DNA of 7,747 nt from UBA830 sp038146925. GTDB lineage: Bacteria > Pseudomonadota > Alphaproteobacteria > MPNO01 > UBA830. The notes beneath the pieces were generated by a model. It was not told where the DNA came from and did no database searches. It was given only the letters and a program-made list of their open reading frames with translations. A program made the translations under genes and the position numbers. Each line of letters opens with the position of its first letter. Position 1 is the first letter of the stretch. The stretch lies in assembly GCA_038146925.1 (NCBI GenBank), contig JAYQSP010000012.1, forward strand, positions 1 to 7,747. Direction: 5' to 3'. Of the stretch, positions 1 through 5,010 are shown piece after piece.

Positions 1-55
1 TGGGCGTGTCTTCCTTCTGATCTTCGTCCTCGGTGTCTTTGTCGTTCGCGGTCAT
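1..55 (-). CDS. Possible start of an unidentified protein, cut by the window edge
   Basis: Reading leftward from an ATG at 55-53, the frame stays open for 18 codons to the window edge. The visible N-terminus (MTANDKDTEDEDQKEDTP) is very acidic and hydrophilic, with no signal peptide or membrane segment. It lies on the same strand as the hydrolase and begins 82 bases after that gene's stop, so it could be the next gene of the unit. There is no convincing Shine-Dalgarno sequence. So little is visible that no function can be given, and the frame could be open by chance. Confidence 0.35.
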   Translation of the reverse strand, partial: MTANDKDTEDEDQKEDTP

Positions 56-137
56 GATTGTCAGTCTTAGGGTTTGCGCCTGTGCCGAATACTTAGAACA
101 CGAAGCGTTCCATGTCGATTCCGCGACCGCGGCGCCC

Positions 138-1052
138 TCACCCCACCCAGTCGATAATCAAATCCGCCAGATCGTCCGAGTTTTCCTCCATCATCAGCAT
201 GTGCCCGTTGCCGCCGATGCCGTGGTCGGGCAGCCAACAGAAATCGACGGCGGCGCCAGAACCGCGAAGCCATTCGGCGATTTCGCCGTCGACGTCCTTC
301 GGATGGTCGGTATCAAACTCGCCGGTGAACACCATCACCGGCAGGCCCTCGAATGTGCGCGGGTTTTCGATCTTCAGCTGGCTGCCGCCGATGTTCTGGC
401 GTTCGTACAGAAGCCGCGGCGGCACGCCCGCGATGTGCCCAGCATACATATCCAGCGCGCCGTCGGGGAAGCGGGTCGATTTTCCGATCAGCTTGTGGGT
501 CACGAATCCCATCCCGCCGGCGTAGACGCGGTCGCGATACAGCGTCCGCTGCATGCCGAAGGATTCCACCGTGACGGCGTCGCCGGTTTCCGCAACCACG
601 GTGGCTTCCGGCTGGATATTGCCGGGCGGGCCGGGGGCGACGGCGACGAGCTTTTCGATCAGGCCGCGTTTTTTCTCGGCGAGCTTCCAGCCCATCGCAC
701 CGGACATGGAATGGGTCATCACAACGGTTTTGCCAGTGAGCGACGCGGCGGCAGCTTGTTCGAGCACGGCGCCCAGCGCGTCGCAGACGCGGTTGCCCGT
801 CAGTTCTTCGTACGGCACGTCGCCGCTGCGCCCGCAGCCGGGCCAGTCGGGCAACCAGACGGGATATCCCGCCGCCGCGAAACGCGGCGCCCAGCCCGGC
901 CGGTTGTCCGCCGTCAGCAGGTAGCACGCGCCGCTGTGCCCGCCGCCGTGAATCATCACGACCGGCAGTTTTCCGACATCTTCGCCGGGCTTTAGAATGT
1001 CGGTATAGACGGTCATACCGTCCGCATGGACAAATCGCGAAGCGTGGTTCAT
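138..1052 (-). CDS. Alpha/beta hydrolase fold protein
   Basis: A 304-residue probable cytosolic hydrolase with no signal peptide. What is visible: an HGGGHSGACY segment at 35-44, typical of the oxyanion-hole loop after strand beta-3; a nucleophile elbow THSMSG at 113-118 with Ser115; an acid-loop candidate TGEFDTDHP at about 243-251 (Asp247 or Asp249); and a late GNGHMLMMEE segment giving catalytic His284, followed by a C-terminal helix. These form the usual Ser-Asp-His order of esterases, lipases and related enzymes. The ATG start is supported by AGAGGA at 1066-1061, eight bases upstream. Reading it as a triad enzyme follows from the fold; the substrate cannot be told from sequence. The gene is divergent from the small gene at 1186 and shares a 130-base intergenic region with it. 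Confidence 0.9.
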   Translation of the reverse strand: MNHASRFVHADGMTVYTDILKPGEDVGKLPVVMIHGGGHSGACYLLTADNRPGWAPRFAAAGYPVWLPDWPGCGRSGDVPYEELTGNRVCDALGAVLEQAAAASLTGKTVVMTHSMSGAMGWKLAEKKRGLIEKLVAVAPGPPGNIQPEATVVAETGDAVTVESFGMQRTLYRDRVYAGGMGFVTHKLIGKSTRFPDGALDMYAGHIAGVPPRLLYERQNIGGSQLKIENPRTFEGLPVMVFTGEFDTDHPKDVDGEIAEWLRGSGAAVDFCWLPDHGIGGNGHMLMMEENSDDLADLIIDWVG

Positions 1053-1096
1053 CGCCGTTTTCCTCTAGCTCGAAGCCCGTCAGGCATATTAATCAT

Positions 1097-1126
1097 TGGC
1101 AGAATGCCACCAGTCCGCGCTATTAG
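1097..1126 (+). promoter_or_regulatory. Putative sigma-70 promoter of the small gene at 1186
   Basis: TTGGCA (1097-1102) and TATTAG (1121-1126) are separated by 18 bases and resemble -35 and -10 hexamers. Transcription would begin near 1132-1134, just where the inverted repeat at 1134-1157 begins. This is a match by eye only. Confidence 0.4.
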
Positions 1127-1133
1127 CCCTAAA

Positions 1134-1157
1134 AATTTGCTGACCAATCAGCAAATT
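1134..1157. repeat. Perfect 10-bp inverted repeat (operator or 5' hairpin)
   Basis: AATTTGCTGA at 1134-1143 and its exact reverse complement TCAGCAAATT at 1148-1157 flank a CCAA spacer. The element sits in the intergenic region between the divergent hydrolase and small gene, near the predicted transcription start of the small gene. Its symmetry suits a dimeric repressor operator. As RNA it would be a stem-loop with a tetraloop, followed on the minus strand by a short T run. An outer pair, CATTGGC (1094-1100) and GCCAATG (1159-1165), also brackets it. Confidence 0.6.
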
Positions 1158-1185
1158 CGCCAATGCCAATAGAGTGGAGCAAAGA

Positions 1186-1395
1186 GTGGAAACGGAACGC
1201 GACGTCGAGCATCAAACGGGCATGTCGTTCCTGGCGGAATCCAAATCGTACAGCCTGATCCAGCTGCCCGATGCGGAAATCCGAAAGGCTACCGGCATGC
1301 TGAACCAGCTTGAGCGCGCCGTCGTCGCGGAATGGGAAAAGCAGGGCGTTCCGGCAACGGAAATCCTGAAGATCATGCGTGCCGCCAGCGCCTGA
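1186..1395 (+). CDS. Small hypothetical protein, 69 aa
   Basis: I do not recognise this protein. From GTG at 1186 it is 69 residues: a charged N-terminus, then a mostly helical-looking body (LPDAEIRKATGMLNQLERAV) and an end rich in Ile, Leu and Ala. It has no cysteine, signal peptide or membrane segment, so it is probably a soluble cytosolic protein. I chose GTG 1186 because GGAG at 1176-1179 lies six bases before it; an upstream in-frame GTG at 1174 would add four residues but has no ribosome binding site. ATG at 1222 is a further possibility. A promoter-like sequence and a palindrome precede the gene, and a hairpin terminator follows its stop by about 30 bases, so it looks monocistronic. 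Being framed by expression signals makes a real gene more likely than a chance frame. Confidence 0.6.
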   Translation: METERDVEHQTGMSFLAESKSYSLIQLPDAEIRKATGMLNQLERAVVAEWEKQGVPATEILKIMRAASA

Positions 1396-1424
1396 TTTTC
1401 GGACATAACCTGTTAGACTACGGT

Positions 1425-1455
1425 CCGCAGCGGTATCCGCTGCGGGGTTGTTTTT
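1425..1455 (+). terminator. Rho-independent terminator-like hairpin
   Basis: CCGCAGCGG (1425-1433) pairs exactly with CCGCTGCGG (1437-1445) around a TAT loop. GGTTG and five T residues (1451-1455) follow. It lies 30 bases after the stop of the small gene at 1186, which it probably terminates. The T run directly abuts the Shine-Dalgarno of the next gene (GGGAG, 1456-1460), so a transcript entering that gene from upstream would have to pass this hairpin. Confidence 0.6.
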
Positions 1456-1467
1456 GGGAGAATTCCT

Positions 1468-1782
1468 TTGCTGTACATGATCCACGGCGTCGACGGGCCT
1501 GACGCCGACCGCATCCGCGCCGAAACCAAGCCCGAGCATTTCGCCTATCTTGCCGCGCACGAAGATATTCTGGTGCTGGGCGGTGCGACGCTTGCCGACG
1601 ATTCGGATGCTCGCACCGGCAGCCTGCTGGTAATCAACGTGCCGAACCGCGCCGCCGCCGACGCGTTTGCGAATAACGAGCCCTTTTTCAAGGCAGGTCT
1701 GTTCAAGCAGCGGACGGTCAACCGCATGCGGCGCGGTCAGTGGAATCCGGCAGCCGCGCCGAAATCGGCCGAGGGCGAGTAA
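1468..1782 (+). CDS. YciI family protein
   Basis: A 104-residue protein of the YciI-like fold (dimeric alpha-beta ferredoxin-like). It shows the family pattern: an N-terminal strand (LYMIHGVD), an Arg and a His in RAETKPEHFAYL (His24), a central LGGATLADD turn, a strand GSLLVINV, then a helix and the characteristic NEPFFKAGLF segment near 70-79, with an extra hydrophilic tail. The family has a conserved His/Asp pair thought to form a putative active site, but most members have no proven reaction. The start is TTG at 1468, supported by GGGAG at 1456-1460 seven bases upstream; the reading begins with the expected first strand, so an ATG at 1477 would cut into the fold. It converges with the CheY-like gene. 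Confidence 0.85.
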   Translation: MLYMIHGVDGPDADRIRAETKPEHFAYLAAHEDILVLGGATLADDSDARTGSLLVINVPNRAAADAFANNEPFFKAGLFKQRTVNRMRRGQWNPAAAPKSAEGE

Positions 1783-1804
1783 AAAAACAAAGCCGCGAGA
1801 GCGG
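1781..1804 (-). terminator. Weak terminator candidate for the CheY-like gene
   Basis: On the minus strand a short stem CCGC/GCGG (1804-1801 with 1796-1793) around TCTC is followed by TTTG and seven T residues (1787-1781). It is just past the stop of the response regulator gene, in the gap between two convergent genes. The stem is only four base pairs, so this is a weak call. Confidence 0.3.
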
Positions 1805-1814
1805 AGAACGGAGC

Positions 1815-2189
1815 TTAGAGCATTCCGGTCTGGGCGAACTTGGACTGGATGATATCGCTGTCAAACGGCTTCATGATGTATTCGTTGGCGCCGGCGGCGA
1901 TGCCTTCCTGGATGTGGGCGATATCGTTTTCAGTGGTACAGAACACGACAACCGGTTTCTTGCCTTCTTCGGTGACCCTCAGCGCCTGCAGATATTCGAT
2001 CCCCGACATCACCGGCATGTTCCAGTCCAGCAGCACGACATCGGGCGTGGAGTCCATGCTTTTGTCGAGCGCGACCTGACCGCCCTCCGCCTCGACAACG
2101 GAGAAACCGAGCTCTTCGAGAATTTTTCGGGCGACTATCCGTACAACTTTGGAATCGTCCACGACAAGACAGGTCTTCATGTTTCGCAT
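1815..2189 (-). CDS. Single-domain CheY-like response regulator
   Basis: A 124-residue stand-alone receiver domain with no output domain. The phosphorylation machinery is complete: acidic pair Asp11-Asp12 (VVDDSK), phosphoacceptor Asp55 in VVLLDWNMP, the conserved Thr at 85 in FCTTEN, an aromatic switch position Tyr104, and Lys107 in MKPFD. It should accept phosphate from a histidine kinase and act through protein-protein contact, as CheY or DivK do. No kinase or chemotaxis gene is visible here, so its partner is unknown. Translation may begin at ATG 2189 or at the second Met (2180), which gives the typical MKTCLVVDD start; neither has a clear ribosome binding site. It follows the methyltransferase on the same strand after 96 bases, enough for its own promoter. 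Confidence 0.93.
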   Translation of the reverse strand: MRNMKTCLVVDDSKVVRIVARKILEELGFSVVEAEGGQVALDKSMDSTPDVVLLDWNMPVMSGIEYLQALRVTEEGKKPVVVFCTTENDIAHIQEGIAAGANEYIMKPFDSDIIQSKFAQTGML

Positions 2190-2285
2190 CCGACTTTCTG
2201 ACCGGCCGCGGAGCGTTTCGCAGCCCTTGGTAATGGGCGGATGGTATCGATAAAATTCTAACCGAAAGTTAAGTTCGACGGACGG

Positions 2286-3368
2286 TCAGGCCTGCTTCTG
2301 AAGCGCCGTCAGGTAGCCTTTGACCGGCTCTCCGTATTCCATCCGCAGGGTTTCGGTGCGACCGAGGGCTTCCCGGAACCCGGCGGATTGCGCCGCTTTG
2401 CGGACATATGCGGGTTTGTGCGCATAGCGGCCGGACCCGGTCAGCGCATAGCCGCGCCTGGACTGGGCTTCGACCGAAAACAGCAGATATCCGCCGGGCC
2501 GCAGGGCAATCCGGGCCGCCGCCAGCGTTTCCGCCAGATCGCCGATATAACAGAACACATCCGCGGCAACGATCAGATCGAAAGACCCGGGCCGATCCCG
2601 CATGCAGGTGGCGAGCTCCATCTCCAGCAGATCGTCGTAAATTTCCCTCTTCTTCGCGCGTTTCAGCATCTCGGGCGACAGATCGACGCCCGTCAGCGTC
2701 GCGGCATGGGGTCTGAAATCGATGCCCGACAGGCCGGTGCCGCAGCCCGCATCGAGGATATCGAGGTTTTCCGTTTTCATGCCCGGGATGTCGCCGAACA
2801 ACGCATGGATCAGCTTGGGTGCCCGGTATTCGAGATCCTCCAGCAGCTGGCGGTCGAAATCCTCGGCGAAATGATCGAAAGTCTCGCGCACGTAATCGTT
2901 GCTGGCGCGTGGCGGTTTCGGCCCGTCGCCCAACGCCGCGATCATGTGTTCCGCTTCCGGGTCTTCGGGATACAGTTCCGCATAACGGCGGTACCAGCGC
3001 AGCGCCTCGCCGATTTCATCGTTGCCGTAAGACGTCTCCGCGAGACCCCAGACGGCATCGCCGTATTCGGGGTCGAGATCGAGAATTTTCTTGTAGCACC
3101 GGATCGCCACGTCGAACCGGCCATGGTTCTGTGCCGTCTTTGCGACGCTGTAGGTGCTTTCCGTCTCGATATCGGTCGCGGCCTTGCGGGCGGCGGCCGC
3201 ATCGCCGGATGCCGCACCGGATTCCACCAGATCGGCCAATGCCTTGGCGGCGGCCAGATGTTTCGGCTGTTCGTTCAGAATGCCGCGAAAAAGCGTCGCC
3301 GCCTCGTCCGGTTTGCCCGCGGAGGCCAGATCCGTGGCACGCGCAAACCGTTCCGTATTATCGCTCAT
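2286..3368 (-). CDS. TPR-repeat protein fused to class I SAM-dependent methyltransferase
   Basis: A 360-residue two-part protein. Residues 1-145 hold tetratricopeptide-like repeats (clear units around 84-100 and 118-140, with FDVAIRCYKKILDLDPEYGD as the best example), normally a protein-binding scaffold. Residues about 155-360 form a Rossmann methyltransferase: motif I LDAGCGTG (205-212), the ribose-binding acidic residue in GVDLSPEML (Asp229), FDLIVAADVFCYI (263-275) and LRPGGYLLFSVE (289-300). It belongs with the predicted TPR-containing methyltransferases (COG4976 type, by recollection). The substrate is unknown. It lies 39 bases after the second small precursor gene on the same strand, which suggests cotranscription and makes the small proteins or a shared partner possible targets; that link is inference. 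No strong ribosome binding site precedes the ATG, so it may depend on upstream translation. Confidence 0.9.
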   Translation of the reverse strand: MSDNTERFARATDLASAGKPDEAATLFRGILNEQPKHLAAAKALADLVESGAASGDAAAARKAATDIETESTYSVAKTAQNHGRFDVAIRCYKKILDLDPEYGDAVWGLAETSYGNDEIGEALRWYRRYAELYPEDPEAEHMIAALGDGPKPPRASNDYVRETFDHFAEDFDRQLLEDLEYRAPKLIHALFGDIPGMKTENLDILDAGCGTGLSGIDFRPHAATLTGVDLSPEMLKRAKKREIYDDLLEMELATCMRDRPGSFDLIVAADVFCYIGDLAETLAAARIALRPGGYLLFSVEAQSRRGYALTGSGRYAHKPAYVRKAAQSAGFREALGRTETLRMEYGEPVKGYLTALQKQA

Positions 3369-3407
3369 TCAGATGGATGCCCGTTCAGAGGTATCGTCGG
3401 GCTCGCG

Positions 3408-3644
3408 CTATGGCCCGCCTTTTCCGGTCGTGCCTTTGCCACCGCCGCCCTTGTTACTGCCACCCTTGTTGCACCAGGGATTGCCCTTCCCGGCACCGGC
3501 ACAAGAAGGCTGGACGGCCCGGGCCGACCGGTCGAGATGCAGAACTGTTGGCGCCGCATAAGCGACCGCGACTCCAAGCCCCAGACGAGACAGCGCCTTG
3601 CGCCGCGTCATGCCGGATCCGGAGTTCTGTGTCGATTCAGACAT
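3408..3644 (-). CDS. Small secreted-type precursor B with twin-arginine-like leader
   Basis: A 78-residue precursor; I know of no named family. A short hydrophilic N-terminus leads to TRRKAL (13-18), a twin-arginine motif with Ala in place of the usual Phe. A modest hydrophobic stretch (about 21-35) follows, then HLDRSARA, whose ARA (41-43) would suit signal peptidase. The predicted mature part (44-78, 35 residues) is cationic and rich in Gly and Lys: PSC, then GKGNPWCNKGG with cysteines 48 and 58, then a Gly/Lys tail ending GKGGP. Two cysteines could form a disulfide or bind metal. The start is supported by GAGG at 3653-3650, five bases upstream. It is a paralogue of the gene at 3736-3942, 91 bases upstream in the same direction, and precedes the TPR-methyltransferase by 39 bases. 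Export by Tat is inferred; a membrane-retained protein is an alternative. Confidence 0.75.
   Translation of the reverse strand: MSESTQNSGSGMTRRKALSRLGLGVAVAYAAPTVLHLDRSARAVQPSCAGAGKGNPWCNKGGSNKGGGGKGTTGKGGP
3460..3488 (-). repeat. 29-base block shared by the two small precursor genes, copy 1
   Basis: These 29 bases are identical to 3752-3780. On the minus strand they encode the core KGNPWCNKGG of precursor B. The flanking bases differ at once on both sides. A second shared stretch of about 17 bases in each gene encodes the LHLDR region. Confidence 0.9.
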
Positions 3645-3735
3645 ATCAACCTCGCCGTAAAGGAAACTCTCCTATGCGGTTAAAATGGTACATCAACCAG
3701 GAGAATTCAAACAATTCCCGACAGGCGGCTTGCGG

Positions 3736-3942
3736 TTATTTGCCGGTTTTCCCACCCTTGTTGCACCAGGGATTGCCCTTGCCGCCGCTGCTGCAGGACG
3801 GCGTGACGGCCTTTGCCGTCCGGTCGAGATGCAGAATGGTGGGAGCAACATAAGCCGCGGTGGCGGCCAGTCCGAGCCTTCCAAGCGCTGCGCGGCGGCT
3901 CATTCCGCCGGCAACCCCGTGCTGCTGCGGTGTATCTGCCAC
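3736..3942 (-). CDS. Small secreted-type precursor A with twin-arginine-like leader
   Basis: A 68-residue paralogue of precursor B. It has SRRAAL (15-20), a hydrophobic stretch of about 23-37 (GLAATAAYVAPTIL), HLDRTAKA with a possible cleavage site after AKA (43-45), and a predicted mature peptide of only 23 residues: PSC, GKGNPWCNKGG and KTGK, with cysteines 50 and 60. The two paralogues share the leader pattern AxAYxAPT[IV]LHLDR and the C-terminal core, but differ in the N-terminus and tail. The start is GTG at 3942, backed by GAGG at 3954-3951 eight bases upstream; an internal ATG just before SRR is less well supported. It is the first gene of an apparent unit with precursor B and the TPR-methyltransferase, and is divergent from mmcB. 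I do not recognise the family. Possible roles include a secreted structural, metal-binding or antimicrobial peptide; none is shown by the sequence. Confidence 0.75.
   Translation of the reverse strand: MADTPQQHGVAGGMSRRAALGRLGLAATAAYVAPTILHLDRTAKAVTPSCSSGGKGNPWCNKGGKTGK
3752..3780 (-). repeat. 29-base block shared by the two small precursor genes, copy 2
   Basis: Identical to 3460-3488 over all 29 bases, encoding the core KGNPWCNKGG of precursor A. With its partner it marks a tandem gene duplication, or a core held constant at DNA level by gene conversion or recent origin. Confidence 0.9.
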
Positions 3943-3968
3943 GATGACTACCTCACCTACTTACTAAT

Positions 3969-3985
3969 ACAGGGTTAAAGCCTGT
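3969..3985. promoter_or_regulatory. Short inverted repeat upstream of the small-precursor unit
   Basis: ACAGG (3969-3973) and CCTGT (3981-3985) are separated by seven bases, 15 bases upstream of the ribosome binding site of precursor A. It may be an operator in the 5' leader of the minus-strand unit, but five-base arms occur easily by chance. Confidence 0.25.
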
Positions 3986-4034
3986 TTACTTTCTAAAAAT
4001 GGGGGATCCGCCTGCTGAATCCAAGCAATATTTA

Positions 4035-4064
4035 TTGCCCGGATATTCCGTCTTCGTTTATGTT
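4035..4064 (+). promoter_or_regulatory. Putative promoter of mmcB
   Basis: TTGCCC (4035-4040) and TATGTT (4059-4064) are separated by 18 bases. Transcription would then begin around 4070-4074, on top of the LexA-type box and next to the favoured start codon, which implies a leaderless or nearly leaderless mRNA. The hexamers were matched by eye. Confidence 0.4.
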
Positions 4065-4066
4065 AT

Positions 4067-4081
4067 GTTCCTCATGAGTTC
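4067..4081 (+). promoter_or_regulatory. LexA (SOS) box of alphaproteobacterial type
   Basis: GTTC CTCATGA GTTC is an exact match to the direct-repeat GTTC-N7-GTTC operator bound by LexA in alphaproteobacteria. It overlaps the predicted transcription start and the ATG at 4074 of mmcB. In Caulobacter, mmcB is SOS-regulated, so both the motif and the gene point the same way. Bound LexA would block RNA polymerase until DNA damage triggers its cleavage. Confidence 0.7.
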
Positions 4082-4511
4082 TCTTCTCCCTTCCCTCGAC
4101 GTTCCCGAAACGACCCAGCTTGTGACACGCGGCGTGTGCCGCATGTTTCAGAGCCTCGGTTTCGGTACGCTGACCGAATTCAAGCTGTCGAACGGCCGTC
4201 GGGTCGACGTGATGGCGATCGACCGCAACGGCGACTTCGTTATCGTCGAGGTAAAGAGCTCGGTCGCCGATTACCGGGCGGACCGCAAATGGCACGAATA
4301 CCTGGCGTTCTGCGAACGGTTTTACTTTGCCGTCCCCGCCGGGTTCCCGGTCGAAATGATGCCCGATGACTGCGGCCTGATCGTCGCCGATCCCTACGAT
4401 GCCGCGGTGCGCCGCGAGAGCATGGCCAAGAAGCTGAACGCCAACCGCAAGCGCCGCCAGCTCATCCGGTTCGCCCTCGCCGCCAGCGACCGGCTCCGGC
4501 AGTTGGGCTGA
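4074..4511 (+). CDS. mmcB: MmcB family DNA repair protein
   Basis: A cytosolic protein of 145 residues from ATG 4074, close to the family's usual length. It resembles MmcB, a protein needed for mitomycin C resistance in Caulobacter and having a PD-(D/E)xK nuclease-like core. That core is visible as RRVDVMAID (Asp45), then FVIVEVKSS giving Glu59-x-Lys61. Other family-like stretches are TEFKLSNGRR (34-43), SSVADYRADRKWHEYL (62-77), FYFAVPAGFP and a basic C-terminus (ANRKRRQLIRFAL). The role in repair of DNA crosslinks is family knowledge; nuclease activity is inferred from the motif. ATG 4065 and 3999 are also in frame, but the longer versions translate promoter-like sequence with no resemblance to the family. 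No ribosome binding site precedes 4074, in keeping with a leaderless mRNA. It is divergent from the small-precursor unit. Confidence 0.88.
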   Translation: MSSLLPSLDVPETTQLVTRGVCRMFQSLGFGTLTEFKLSNGRRVDVMAIDRNGDFVIVEVKSSVADYRADRKWHEYLAFCERFYFAVPAGFPVEMMPDDCGLIVADPYDAAVRRESMAKKLNANRKRRQLIRFALAASDRLRQLG

Positions 4512-4572
4512 ACCAAAACGGCACCCGTCCTCCCCCTCCGGCCAAAAATCGTTCGTAATGTAATAAATACGA

Positions 4573-4601
4573 TTGTATGCACGACGCAACCCTGTCATAT
4601 T
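4573..4601 (+). promoter_or_regulatory. Putative promoter of the small lipoprotein gene
   Basis: TTGTAT (4573-4578) and CATATT (4596-4601) are 17 bases apart in an AT-rich intergenic stretch (4512-4668) that stands out from the surrounding GC-rich DNA. The predicted 5' leader would be about 60 bases. I see no stable hairpin or riboswitch in it. Confidence 0.35.
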
Positions 4602-4668
4602 GCGCCGGTAAATAACTGAAAAACAACAATAATAACGAAACAAACTGAAACAATCATGGAGTGGGGCC

Positions 4669-5010
4669 ATGGTTCGGGCGTGGGTTGGCGTTGTATTTGC
4701 CATTTTGTTGTCTGGTTGCGTCACGGATAAGTCGACGCGCGTGCCGCTGCACGTCAACGCGGCCGCGATGTCGGAAATGAATGCGACGACGTCGCTTCTT
4801 GAGAAACGCCGGCTGGCATCGCTCAACTGCCGCAAGGCCGGATACAGGAAACGGACGCAGCCTTACTACACCTGCATGCGGGCGCTGATCGCGCGCGATC
4901 TGCAGCGCATGCGCGACCGCGCCGACTGGTATGTCCAGGAAGCAGCCCAGCGACACGGGATCTGTATGGAACGCGCGACTTTCCGCATGGCCCGCTGTCA
5001 GGAGATCTAG
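4669..5010 (+). CDS. Small cysteine-containing lipoprotein, function unknown
   Basis: A 113-residue predicted lipoprotein. The N-terminus MVRAWVGVVFAILLSGC is a type II signal peptide with lipobox LSGC, so Cys17 should be lipidated after cleavage and the protein anchored in the inner or outer membrane, facing the periplasm. Residue 18 is Val rather than Asp, which by the enterobacterial rule would not retain it in the inner membrane. The mature part is rich in Arg and probably helical, with four further cysteines (54, 69, 99 and 110) that could form two disulfides in the oxidising periplasm. GGAG at 4658-4661, seven bases before the ATG, supports the start. I recognise no domain beyond the signal. 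Its stop overlaps that of the convergent membrane protein gene. Confidence 0.75.
   Translation: MVRAWVGVVFAILLSGCVTDKSTRVPLHVNAAAMSEMNATTSLLEKRRLASLNCRKAGYRKRTQPYYTCMRALIARDLQRMRDRADWYVQEAAQRHGICMERATFRMARCQEI

Noticed and set aside
96..110. GAAC-N7-GTTC element, at first sight like a LexA box
   Set aside because: The half-sites are inverted rather than in direct repeat, so it does not fit the alphaproteobacterial LexA site. It lies downstream of the hydrolase, not at a promoter, and as a hairpin it lacks a T run.
96..140. In-frame 14-codon extension after the hydrolase TGA, ending in TAA
   Set aside because: The hydrolase already ends with a normal C-terminal helix. There is no recoding signal, and a short open stretch after a stop is expected by chance.
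33..995. Plus-strand open frame (320 codons) opposite the alpha/beta hydrolase
   Set aside because: The minus-strand frame has a nucleophile elbow, a triad and a good ribosome binding site; the plus-strand product has none of these.
2388..3683. Long plus-strand open frame (431 codons) opposite the TPR-methyltransferase and precursor B
   Set aside because: It lies antisense to a gene with clear motifs, its product is low-complexity Arg/Gly/Ala sequence without domains, and such frames are common opposite GC-rich genes.
3999..4073. N-terminal extension of MmcB from ATG 3999
   Set aside because: It would translate the promoter-like region, adds 25 residues with no resemblance to the family as I know it, and has no ribosome binding site.
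4032..4835. Minus-strand open frame (267 codons) across mmcB and the lipoprotein start
   Set aside because: It runs antisense through mmcB, an AT-rich intergenic region with promoter-like sequence, and a signal peptide region. Its product has no recognisable domain.
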